Shown: one piece after another, positions 47,088 to 57,880 of the stretch
Layout: each line of letters starts with the position of its first letter
Position numbering within the stretch: position 1 is the stretch's first letter
NCBI GenBank assembly: GCA_002633005.1
Contig: NMRA01000700.1
Location: 79,637 to 143,636 of the forward strand
DNA length: 64,000 nucleotides
Source: Phoronis australis
Lineage: Eukaryota > Phoronida > Phoronidae
Reading direction: 5' to 3'
The notes under the pieces: generated by a model
What the model was told of the DNA's origin: nothing
Database searches by the model: none
Seen by the model: only the letters and a program-made list of their open reading frames with translations
Made by a program: the position numbers and the translations under genes

Positions 47088-48370
47088 GGCGCCTCGGTTA
47101 GTTATAGGGCTGCTACGTACCTGCCGGGAGATTCGATTTTAGTGACACCACCTGATACCTTTGACCTCGGAAAAGTAGTAAACAAATTTTCATGCGGTTG
47201 TCTGGTTCCAAAGTGCTTCTGCTAAATCTTTTTCTCTCGTTACATTTTATATGTTTCGTACTCAAAGTTCCTCGAGAATGAAGATCATGTAATTTGCTAG
47301 GAATAAATGGCATGATGTAAAATTGGCCAATTTTAAGGACTAAAGTTTGAGATATCCTAAAAGGAAATAAGGTATAACATTCAATCCATAAATAGAAAAC
47401 AGTAACAATAACGGTTGCCCTGGTCAGAAAACAATAGGATAACAGAGGCTATCTCATAAATGTGAAATTAAATCACGTTTTTCACTATGGAATACGGAAA
47501 GTAGAGCCAATCCGTATACAGCGGTAAAAGCCGTATTCAACGGCAGAAGCCGTAAATCACGATTCGTGAACAGTCTCCTTGTCTAGTTAATTCGCGTGTG
47601 CAACGTCAACTTTGAGTGAGCTCGTTCATTTGGGATACTCAAATCATCAATCAAAGACTTCGTTCTTGAAAGAGAAGTTTTACTGCTCTAAAATAGAAAA
47701 AATCAAATACAAATTCTCATGCACGGTGATCGGGCGGGTATTTTGGGCCTCGCTGTCACCGTCATTTTCCAATGCTGTGACCAACACGGGGAAATGTTCC
47801 TAATACTATTTGCATTGCAGAGGCTAAGACACGAAAATAGAGCAAAAAAATAAGAAATTCATAGAAGGTAAAAACAACGCACTGCTGCACAACTATTCAG
47901 GGAATGTTTAAATTTGTACAGTATATTCCCGGTGGGATTTTTTCTAAGTTTGGCAGAAAGTTTTGATATTGGTAAATGGTTAAGTAATTCAACTACACAT
48001 ACTGAAAAATTTCATCAATTTATTATGAAGTAAAAAGTTACTGATAATTCAACACTTTCACAGACAGTATCGTCGTTTAACCGGCTCATGGGTACTTGAC
48101 ATACATATGACGTCATATGACAACAAGCCGTAGCACACGGCAACAATGTTGCCACGATGATCCAAAGAAGTCCCTACATATGGGATAAATGGGTTATCCT
48201 ATATACATAGGAGTACTACTGCAGTATCCTATCTCGAATTCATTCCCAGATGAAATGAGTTCACAACAGGATATGGCAGTAGTATTCCTATGTATGTGGG
48301 ATAACTTATATCTATAGAAACATCAACGGCAACATTGCGACCATCGTCGGTGTCAGCTACAACATTACCC
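46723..48370 (-). other. Gene C intron 1
   Basis: About 1.65 kb, containing an AT-repeat hairpin at 47023-47098. No other exon supported. Confidence 0.55.
47023..47098. repeat. AT microsatellite inside a perfect GC-rich inverted repeat
   Basis: ACCGAGGCGCCATAAT at 47023-47038 and its exact reverse complement at 47083-47098 flank a pure alternating AT run, making the whole 76 bp one palindrome. It could extrude as a cruciform. Another (AT)n run precedes it from about 47002. Confidence 0.9.
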
Positions 48371-48404
48371 AGACAGAAGATCTGTGCATGCCTGTTTCTC
48401 ATTT
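48371..48404 (-). CDS. Gene C, first coding exon (signal-peptide N-region)
   Basis: The minus-strand ATG at 48404 begins MRNRHAQIFCL plus one base, followed by donor GTAATG. It has the same length, phase, donor and MxNxHxxxFxL pattern as the first exons of B and D. Joined to 46722 it gives a 24-25 residue signal peptide. Confidence 0.75.
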
Positions 48405-48452
48405 CGACCTTTCTGTAATCCACTTCTGTACAGATGCATGCGACATTTGGCT

Positions 48453-48480
48453 CCTTATATCGTGTATAAAGAAACACCTG
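48453..48480 (-). promoter_or_regulatory. Gene C core promoter: CAGGTG E-box and TATA-like box
   Basis: On the minus strand CAGGTGTTTC (48480-48471) is followed by TATAAGG (48459-48453), then GCATGCAT and the ATG at 48404. Order and spacing follow the B and D promoters. Confidence 0.55.
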
Positions 48481-51095
48481 GATTACCTGATTGCAGCTCA
48501 TGCCTACATCTGGCACAGATTATTATTAAGATTAGAATGGGAACAAAAGCCTGTCAATTAATGATTTCTCACCACTAGTCTCCTTTTTCAGTTGCCACTC
48601 ATTTACAAGTTAATTAGCGAAGGTTTCATTTAAATGTTGAAAGCATTTTCAGTGGGCTTATGAAATTTTCAAAAGGTTTACCATGTCAAATTGTGAGGTA
48701 GGCTTCAAAAAGAAATATGTATGTAAGATTAAGTTAAATTGGATGAACAACAGGTAAATGATTGATGAGAGTTATGTTGGTGACTTTATTTCTTATTCTT
48801 GTTCAACAATACTCTGATCGGACTTAGTAAAACGTCACACACTAAAACAGTGACCATTTTTTGCAAAAATTCAAAAAAGCGATCTTCTCCGAAGCTGCTA
48901 GTATACAAAATGATTAGAAACCAAAAAAATGTATAAGTAATGATTGTAGAAAATTCAGCTGTCTAAAGGGTGTTTTGAAGTGTTCACAAGAACACACCTG
49001 ATTCTCAGAGTGTTGGGCAAAGTACAATGTAAGTAGTAGTCAGGGCCGAATGAGCTGGACCACCAAAGTCAAACAGTGATATTTCTCTTCTGACCTGAAC
49101 AAATGACACTGGTTTAAGAGCCAGATCCAGCTCAGAAAGCCTGACCAGCGAACGTCGTTTGGTCTCAAAGTCCAAGTGCTGTTGGTGCCTAATTTCCGGT
49201 AAAATGATCCTTCTGCAACAGTGGTATTGCGTGAGCAATTGTGGTAGCTCCAACCAGCGGGATTTTTGTCTACCGAGGAGGACCCATCACTTGCAGCCAC
49301 AAAACCATCATCACCTGGCCCTCCATAACACTTAGAAGGTCCTTGAGATATTACAGAGCCGCAGTGAAAATAGACTTATTGCATCCTGTGATGGCACGGA
49401 GACCTATATTTTTGTATTCTCTATAACCTTTTGACTTGTTTCTGGCTGAAGTTGATCAAAGGTAGAGCATAATTGACAATTGAATGAACGATGGGCCCTT
49501 AGGTAGAAAACGCCGGTATTCAATTTCTATGCCATGAAGAGTAAGACATGCTTTCCGCGTAAATGCTTTCCTAGCTTTCTCAAACGTGAATTTTTCAATG
49601 AAAGCCTTAAAGTCTATGTCTTGGGCCAACTTGCTTTCAACTGAAAGTATTGTCAGATTTGATCACCGCGCTTGGGCCACTGTAGATTTCAAATTCCGTT
49701 TAATGAATATTAGCTTAGAAAAGCATTTTTTGATGGGAGGCCACAGATACATAAATTCTGAAAACAACTTTCAGGATTTGACTAAGTTTGAGGGTGACTT
49801 CTGAAACTCCCGTTCGCGAATAAATTTAAGTTCGACCAGTGAAGTCCATTTCTTGACGATCAGCGCTTAAATGGTCCTATCGCAAAGTCATCCCACTTGC
49901 AAAATGTCGACAAGTAAAAATAAGTTTTACCCGGCAACCTATTGTTCGTCGGGTAAAATTGCGGTTTGGAAAGGAAAGTGTGTCAAGAATACTGGGTATT
50001 GATTTGTGATATAATTTGCCACTCAAAATCCTTACAATACACCTGAAGGTCAATTCCAACGGCTTCCAAGTGCCTTCACAATCTCTGCTATCTGTTGGGA
50101 TGTACATGTACAACTTTCGTCATAAATACCAGCACGTTATATCGCTTTTTGTAATCTTCGATGAGTTGACCAAGTTAGTGGCTAGTAAGATTACGTCCAA
50201 AAACCGACGATTTGTAGCATTGTTTGCGACCTGAAATTCAACTCAATTGGTTAACTGTTCAAGCATTCGGGCATTCCTCATTTACATGTACTTTGGTCTG
50301 TCAAAGATAGATCTGGATATGATGACTTTTCGCCAGCCATTATATTTATATCCAAAGGAGCTTATACACTTCAATACCATGCACTTGGACTTCTGGCCTG
50401 CCTGTTCGATTTTGCCACGTTCCTGTTATAGGCCATGGGACGTAGGCCACAGGAGGAGGCCTAGAAAACCACATCTGTGACCATTTTAGGGGAGCAATTT
50501 AATTCAGGTGATTTTGATGTCACAAATCATTGTCTTTATGAATAAAAAAAATCCCACGTTTAAACTTGCACATTTTTGTAAAATTTGGTGTTAAAATTCT
50601 GTCGATAAAACAAATTTTACATGGAATTAAAAAAAGTTAAAAAAGAAGAAAATTAAGTGTCCATAAAGGATGATACTGCAGATCATACTTCTACAGGCTG
50701 TATTAAGTCATAATGAACACAAACTTTGATGTACTTTGCAATTAAAACGTAAAATTATGGAAGAATTATGAATTAATGGGTGCCACCTGTTGATGAAATA
50801 TGCAACTATCATTCATTGTGTTTTATGCTGATTTTACTGTTAATGAAACTATAATTATCAAACTGACTATGCCTCACCTTTATTTTATCACACATTTACT
50901 AATCTGTCATACAAAAACAATCACTGCTACAAGTTCAAAAGCATGCACTTATTCACAAAATGGTGACAAAAAGTGTAGAATAGCAACAAATGCAATATGG
51001 TGAAGTGCAAAATGCCGAGAAACTAAGAAGATAAAAAGCCATTACTAGGGATGTAAATATGAAAATAGAAAAATGTTTCACAAATCGCCAGGCTC
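48481..51095. other. Intergenic between genes C and D
   Basis: No gene recognised. On the minus strand 49320-49005 two overlapping frames of 82-86 codons look moderately complex in composition, but I see no domain or splice evidence and cannot call them. Confidence 0.3.
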
Positions 51096-51250
51096 ACTGG
51101 GCCAGTTATTATCCTGGTTTCTGTCCCTTGATGAGATGTCTATCCAAGTTCCTCCGGTTGGGATGCAAGTCCATCACACTGTTACTCATCACTGACTCAA
51201 TTTCATCACTAACTTTGACATTCCCACAGTTTTGGCACTTGCACATTTCA
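51096..51250 (-). pseudogene. Cysteine-rich tail fragment of an uncharacterised repeat ORF
   Basis: The minus-strand translation gives GLKCTEMCKCQNCGN, a CXC-like cysteine cluster, then a basic tail with NRRNLDRHL. I recognise this type of C-terminal motif from large uncharacterised ORFs that are repetitive in invertebrate genomes. It is probably related to the fragment just upstream at 51292-51693. Confidence 0.4.
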
Positions 51251-51291
51251 GTGCATTTTAGTCCAACATTTACAAAAAGAACAACTTTTGT

Positions 51292-51693
51292 TTAAAAACA
51301 ATTCACTCTGATTCTGTTTTGGACCAAGGAATTGTAAAATACATGTACGGTAAATTTCATTTTCAGATTTCTAGTTCGAACACATACATTACAACCTCTT
51401 TTGGATAATGTTTCCTCGGGGAGTGACTTTAAAACAGTCAAATGCAATATTTCCCCACGCGAGATTATTTGTTGCTCCACAACTTCAAAGCAAAACTGTT
51501 GCAATACATCTGTGAAAATTTCACTATCGTTAGATATCTGTTTTGTCAGTAGTCTTGTGAAGTTTTTGTAGCAAGAACGATAGTATTTGACTTCGAGTGC
51601 TACCAAATCTCTTCCTTGTACTCTGATCAAAAGGTCCATGCCATTTCCTGCCTTAGCAGCATCCAAAAGCAACACACCTACAACCAAGCACAT
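51292..51693 (-). pseudogene. Fragment of an uncharacterised repetitive ORF
   Basis: The frame contains LLIRVQGRDLVALEVKYYRS followed by CYKNFTR. I recall a similar D-L-V-A-x-E-x-K-Y-H-x-x-C-x-x-x-Y pattern from N-terminal parts of repetitive, unnamed invertebrate ORFs. There is no visible full-length ORF around it, and the C-terminal end runs into low-complexity sequence. A host-gene exon cannot be excluded. Confidence 0.45.
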
Positions 51694-51699
51694 TAAAAA

Positions 51700-52534
51700 C
51701 CGATGTCAGAGTTTTAAAATATGAAAAGCACTGTAAGCCTGTCCTACAAAATGATAGATGTTGACATGTACTCAATTCTTTATTACAAGAACTGAATGGA
51801 AGTACAAAGAATGATCAAAAGACATAACACTCAAAATAAGACATGCATATACACGGCCTAGCGTGTTGTGCTCAAACGTGAAAAAGATACCCATGGGTTT
51901 GTATGAAAAATGGTCTTGAATACAAATTTTTGTTTCAAAATTATTATACAATTTCAGATATGCACACAAGACTTTACAATATTGCAAGTATTCTAAATTG
52001 TACTTTCACTCAAATAAATTTTGTTTTCAAAAACATATAAAAGTAGAACTTTTGAAGATAGCGTTCTAACAACACTGCATAAATTACTTTGAAAGCAAAC
52101 CAACAACAACCTATGTTGAATGAGTAAAAACTAAATAAAAATGACTGTTCTCAAAACGTTTGCTATGTGCTTTGTTATTCTTCAACCATATGTGTGAAGC
52201 TGCACTTTCATCTGAAATTGGGCCCAGAGTGTAATCTCCAAACTCAGGTTCAAAGCCTAACTATCCACAGTGCAGAATTCAAGTGAATTTACCAGAATTG
52301 TGGCATGCAATTGGTCAGTTTTCGAGCTGAGCTTCGAGTATGGAGATTACCTTTCTCCCACCCCTGGACATTACAAAAAATAATTTTGATAGATATCTTA
52401 CACCGTGCCCAGAGTTATTGTTACTGAGAAAATAACAATGTACACTGAAGAAAATGGTAACCATGTTACTGGATTATGTGTCATACCTGCATTTGAATGC
52501 CATCACACGGGCCGACTCAATTTCTGAAACGACT
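51700..52534. other. Intergenic, nothing recognised
   Basis: AT-rich with no supported exon. Confidence 0.4.
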
Positions 52535-52680
52535 GTTATAGTCCGGAAGCCAAATGCTGTTTTCTTACTTAACCCGGATTAGCAGGATAGAGTTTTTTTC
52601 TTTGCTGTTTCATGTAGCCTAGGCATAGTTAATCATGATTTGGAGGTGACCGTTCGCAACGCTTGAGCATTTTCTAAAAT

Positions 52681-53610
52681 ATGCAAATTAAGGTCGCCAT
52701 TATGGAAAATTCTAATTTTGCTTATAATTTCCTTACAAAGCACTGCATCCAGATAATTTTGACCTTTTTATCCATGTTTTCGTGGTCAGCAAAGTTAATA
52801 GCGCAAAATTGTTGTGAGTTTCCTTTGCCAATTTGCATAATTTATGCAAATTAAGGCCGTTCTTATGCAAAATTCTATTTTTGCTTATAATTTCCTTACT
52901 AAGCACTGCAGGCAGGTTATTTCGATGCTTTCACCCATGTTTCCATGGTCAATGAATTTAAAAGTGAAAGTTTTTGGGTGGATACATCCTCACTTTGCAT
53001 AATTTATGCAAGTTAAGGCCGCCATTATTCAAAATTTCAATTGTTCTAATAGCCATGGTACCAATCATCACAGGTGAATTATCTTGATATTTGCATCTAT
53101 GTTTCTATGGTCAATTAGTTTAATGAAATCAGGTAGCATGTTGTTGTATGATGAATTTGCATAATTAATGCAAATTAAGGCCACTATTATTCAAAATTAT
53201 ATTTTGGTTACAACGTCCTTACCAATCACTTCATACAGGTTCCTTTTATGATTTCATCTGTGCTTTCATGGTCAGTGATTGCAATGGACCTCGTTTGCTG
53301 GTGGATACATCGTGAATTTGCATAATGTATGCAAAGTAAAGCCGCCATTATTCAAAATTCTACTTTTTGTTACAGTTGAAGTACAAGCACTCCAAGAAAT
53401 TTATTTTAACGTATTTACCCAATGTTTCTGTGAACTCAGTTGGGAAATTATTACATGATGAATTTTCATAATTTATACAAATAAAGGAGACCTAGTATTC
53501 CAAATACTGTTTGTGTTCATAATTTCCTTGCCGGCATTACATGTAAATTATTTTCAAATTTATCTTATGTTTTCATGAATTTGCATAATTGATAATTTAC
53601 AAAAATTACA
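52681..53610 (+). repeat. ~162-bp tandem repeats, left subterminal array
   Basis: ATGCAAAT-type words begin at 52681, 52844, 53006, 53168 and 53329, a spacing of 161-163 bp, with weaker monomers after that. Each monomer has ATTTGCAT-spacer-ATGCAAAT, AAGGCCGCCATTAT, a CTTATAATTTCCTTAC segment and a TTTCCATGGTCA segment. Confidence 0.85.
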
Positions 53611-54647
53611 GCTGTCATATTCAAAATTCTACTTGTGCTTATAACTGCTGCATCAGACACCAGAGGATAGGTATAAATAGTTGCACCCATCAGTGTTACA
53701 GTGGTCAATGAATTTAACGAAATCTGTTTGCATGTTCTAGGATGATAAATTTGCAGAATGTCCTTTTTGATGATGAAGTACGAAACTATTTGCTGTAGTG
53801 TGTGTTCTGCAGTTTGAGACCTCAAGTTCCACAAAAGACATTGCCTATTGCTCTGCGCTACCACAGACAATAGAAAAACACAGAGTAGTTTAATGACTGG
53901 AATGGGGCTCGGAGTAATCAGTTTATAGGGACAACATTATTTCATGAGGTACGAAAACAGTAGTGAGGGAATAGTAGGAAATTGCCCTGAAACCTAGAGC
54001 TTTGGTCCCAAGTTGCCATTTGTCCTACAAGATTGAAACAGATTTTGGAGAGACGGAGAGCAGTCAACATTAGATCTTGTACTAAAATCTATCGCACGCA
54101 AGAAAGTAAGGGACGTCTTGATGTACATGGCTAGGATGTTGCACGAAACTCGAAAGTAAATACCAGCATCGATCTATTGGATCCCAATGTCCATCCCAAA
54201 GACGCAATAGTGAACATTAGCAGTGACAGGATTGCTACTCCAACAGTTAATGTACAGGAAACAAGCATTGGACAGGCAATGTTACCAGACTTCGAGAAAG
54301 GCTAGTAGTACCTTGGGAGCACAAGTAGATAATCACTGATGGAGACCCTTGTCTTTAACACAGTACAAGGACTTTGGAGATATCCCACGAAGAAGCTAAC
54401 TCCATAATCGTGCAACAGGACGTGAAAAGTGCATATTAACGTAAGAAATTTTAGTTTTTTTCGGAGGACAAACATGTATTTGTTCTCTGTCTGCATTACT
54501 AAGACAAGAAACCGTGAGATTAAAATACTACAACCATGAAATCACCTAGTAAACGTAGGACAGTCGTAGACATAAAGTTAACACTAAAATATGTAGCCAT
54601 ATTGTGAAGGTATTCTCCCTGCCCATGTGCTGTAGGGGTGTAACACA

Positions 54648-54932
54648 GTGGCTTGCTACTATGGGGTTCGAAAGGGATCCAACGTTAAACTATTGAAGGC
54701 TAGACAAGACCTGTCTAATATCGGCACTTTTGGTGCACATTTTTCTGACATGAAACAGGCAACTAAATATATGTGTGCCTGTTATGGAATGAAGAGAATC
54801 AAGGAAGATATCAGGAACCAGGCTACTGGTATGAGGAAGAGAAATGGCAAGAAATTTATGGCCGTCCCCAAACTGTCACCGACAACAGAGGCATTCAATG
54901 AGAGTCATGTGGTGGAATGGCACCAGCACTAG
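54648..54932 (+). pseudogene. Internal ORF fragment of the element
   Basis: The frame includes GTFGAHFSD, YMCACYG, RKRNGKKFM and VPKLSPTTEAF, ending near a VVEWHQH segment. I recall this PPT/SPTTEAF motif from long uncharacterised ORFs that are repetitive in invertebrate genomes. It may be from the same ORF class as 51292-51693. There is no clear initiation context and flanking sequence is not open. Confidence 0.45.
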
Positions 54933-55439
54933 ATCCAGAGGGCTATGGATGGAAGAAAGATGCCATAAATAAATTACTCTAACCATATATAATAATATTT
55001 TGCATGGTGTACAACTCGCTCCTGTTGTATACTAGTGATGATTAGGTGTGGCTGCAAAGGTCAGATTACAAGAAATTCAAGTAGATACAATCAATAGATC
55101 AATTTTCTACGCCACACAATATTTTGATCACGTTATACAGTAGTGTGCTCAAGTTTCGAGCATTAAAAACTTCTTGTGACTGGTCTCTATTCGATAGGTT
55201 ATTGTCCTGGGTCTATGGCATTAAACACTTTGGTCATCTACTATATATACCCTGGGTATCAGACAAAACTAGAATTTGTAATGTTGTGTAATAAATTACA
55301 GATCTTTTAGGATGTAATGACAGATTACATAAAATTCATAAGTAAAAATACGAAAATAATCTACATGTAGTGCCCCCGTAAGAAAGTTACGGGCAGAAAT
55401 AGAGTTTTTGATAATGGCCCCGTTATTTTCATAAAGTAT

Positions 55440-56130
55440 GCTAATTTTTCGTGCAATTTGCAAAATGATGTCATTAACCTAATTAACCATAGGAACATAG
55501 GTTCAAATATCATGAGAGTTTACCTGTGGTGCTTGGTACCGCAGCTATAAGCGCAAGAACATTTTTGAATAGTGGCGCCCTTAATTTGCAATAGTTAAGC
55601 AAATTTGCATTCATTATGCAAATTTATCGTGCAACAATATGCAAACCGACTTCATTTAACTAGTTGACCAAAAGAATATAGGTGCAAATATCGTGATAGT
55701 TTATCTGTGGTGCCTGGTACAGTAGCTGTAAGCAGAAGAAGAAGAAGAAGATTGAATAATGGCGGTCTTAGTTTGCATCAGCTAAACAAATTGCATTTTT
55801 TATGCAAATTTGTCATGCAACAACATGCAAACGATTTCATTAAACTAATTGAGCAAAAGAATATAAGTGTAATTATCACGACAGTTAATCTGAGGTGCCT
55901 GGTACATTAGCTATAAGCACAAGAAGTTTTTTGAATAATGGCGACCTTAATTTGCATAAATTATGCAAATTGAAAATGTATTCACCAAAACACTTCCACT
56001 ATTAAATTCCTTGACCATGGAAATATCGGTAAAAACGTCAAAATTATCTGGCTGCAGTGATTGGTAAGGAAATTATGTGCAAAAATAGAATTTTGCATAA
56101 TGACCACCTTAATTTGCATATTTAAAAAAA
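55440..56130 (-). repeat. ~162-175-bp tandem repeats, right subterminal array (inverted)
   Basis: The same monomers as the left array in reverse orientation, with AATTTGCAT words near 55450, 55580, 55770, 55948 and 56111. The outer monomer is closest to the left array. A (GAA)n run sits at about 55734-55751. Confidence 0.8.
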
Positions 56131-56255
56131 TACTCAATGGTTGCGAACGGTCACCCTCCTAAATCATGGTTACTTAACCCTAAGCTATATGAAACAGCAA
56201 AGGAAAAAATATCCGCCTAAACCAGGTTAAGTCCCTTGGCTCCCGGACTATTAAG

Positions 56256-57730
56256 CCTTTGAATTACATGTATAAGTATTCTTGGGTATCATTGACTTGG
56301 CGATATACCTCGCTTCATATGTATATGTACCATTAAAAGCCGAAGTTACTTATGGCAATGCGCAGAGGTTCTACAGAATCTCTTACTTGAAATTCTGATC
56401 TTGATCACACAAAATTTCTAGGAATACAAGAACCTCTTCGTATTTGTCCATGACCACTCTGACGGCCAACGCAGGAGCGCTTCACCTTTCAGTTACTACA
56501 CATTGAGCAGATGCTTCAGTGTACTGTCGAAGAATGTCCCACCAGTAAGTAAATAAGAAGGAAATTGGATAAAGTCTCTCCGAACAATGACACGCATAAT
56601 GCACTTACAACAAATGAGTGTTGTCCAGATAAGCATAATGACTGATCATTATAGCCATTAAAGTAGCGCTTATTACCTGCGTTTCAGTCGAGCATATACT
56701 CCCTCGTATACTCCTGCCATAGTTGCGACGCTATGAATTGTTAATTCATCGGCTGTCGTACGATATCACCGCCAAAAACCCAAGAATTCTTCTGCATTGC
56801 ATGTGTTCCGACATTTAGTCTATGTGGAATTCGTCTAGCGTGCTGTCAAACGTCATTCTGTAGTGTTTGACTGACGTAATTTCGTTTTTCCCGATCATTA
56901 TCCACTAGCACATGAATAATTCCGTTCCGTTTCTAAGGAGATGGATAACATCTTACCACAGGTTGTTCGAATCTCACCAAATGCTCTTTCAAGACAGGGT
57001 CACGCATAGATGGGTCGTACTCATGGAGGCCTCGAAATGGTAAGTTTTGCTTCGCCAAAAGCAAAGTTATATCTCACGGCCTCTGCAATGTATCTAGCCG
57101 TTCTTTCTTTGCTTTGTCGGCCGCTGCGACCGATTCGTTGTCGATTGCAATTCTCTGTTGTTTAAAGGCCACCTGAAATCGCAGCAATTATTTCAGTCGC
57201 ACCATTTTAAAGAAAGTGTATCTACAGCCGTACTTTTTAACTTTTCTCATTCACAATATGTTCACAAATAAAACTAAACCTACGAGTAATGCCTACCAAG
57301 AAGCTTCCACCGAACCTGGCATATCACAAGATTCTTATTTCTAGATGTACATGTACGTGTAAACAGACAGAGGCTGCAATCTGAATGTACAAGACCAGCT
57401 AGGATAAGTGGAACTGCCAGTTTCAAAAAACTGCTTCGACAGTACCCTATGTCAAACGATAAGAAATAAACACCTCATAAAGGTTCATGTATTCTGCACT
57501 TGTGGCTAGATCTCACAGGGCAAGGTTCCAGTGTGGTGACCGTACATAGTAACAAGAATGACATCACAATCTACCAGTAAACTGACAATAACAAATTATA
57601 TCGTGTCCAAGTTAACGTGTCATTAGCGCCAGATTGTAAATGGGGAATTAGAAAGAAATTGAAATGTCCGCTGTCAGTTACAACAAGATATTAATTAACA
57701 GTGGCGGTGACAGATTTAGGAACCAGCAGA
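56256..57730. other. Intergenic upstream of gene D
   Basis: No gene or recognised repeat. Confidence 0.4.
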
Positions 57731-57736
57731 AGATTT

Positions 57737-57792
57737 AGAAAGCTGTCCGTATGTAGTGCAGGTGTTACAGCGGTATAAATGGACAGCTTTCT
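57737..57792 (+). promoter_or_regulatory. Gene D core promoter with E-box, TATA box and inverted repeat
   Basis: CAGGTG (57759-57764) and TATAAAT (57774-57780) precede the ATG at 57847, as in genes B and C. A perfect 12-bp inverted repeat, AGAAAGCTGTCC at 57737-57748 and GGACAGCTTTCT at 57781-57792, brackets both motifs and starts its right arm directly after the TATA box. This is a candidate regulatory palindrome specific to gene D. Confidence 0.6.
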
Positions 57793-57846
57793 ACATGCAT
57801 ACGTTTACACAGGAGATCACACTGTTACGCCGGAAAACGTGTCAAG

Positions 57847-57880
57847 ATGAAGAACAAGCACGCACGAATGTTTGGCTTGG
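57847..57880 (+). CDS. Gene D, first coding exon (signal-peptide N-region)
   Basis: The exon encodes MKNKHARMFGL plus one base and has donor GTAATA. It shares CAAGATGAA around the start codon with gene B. Its length (34 nt), phase 1 end and MxNxHxxxFxL pattern match genes B and C. The next exon is at 62528; WSC exons are expected to the right of the window. Confidence 0.7.

Larger units (their letters stand above)
52535..56255. mobile_element. DNA-transposon-like element with inverted ends and subterminal arrays
   Basis: The left end (TATAGTCCGGAAGCC, 52536) and right end (GGCTCCCGGACTATTA, ending about 56253) are inverted copies. Similarity continues inward for over 150 bp, including GACCGTTCGCAACG and its complement. 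Next come arrays of ~162-bp repeats in opposite orientation on the two sides. The centre (53.9-55.4 kb) holds one ORF fragment. The target duplication may be TTAA-like (right flank TTAA, left GTTA), which would suggest a Kolobok/piggyBac-type element, but this is weak. No transposase is recognised. Confidence 0.65.

Noticed and set aside
49005-49300. Possible conserved exon on the minus strand
   Set aside because: Composition is protein-like in two frames but there is no recognised domain and no clear splice pair.
52681-53610. CRISPR-like array (regular repeat spacing)
   Set aside because: The whole 162-bp unit repeats with no unique spacers, and the context is eukaryotic.
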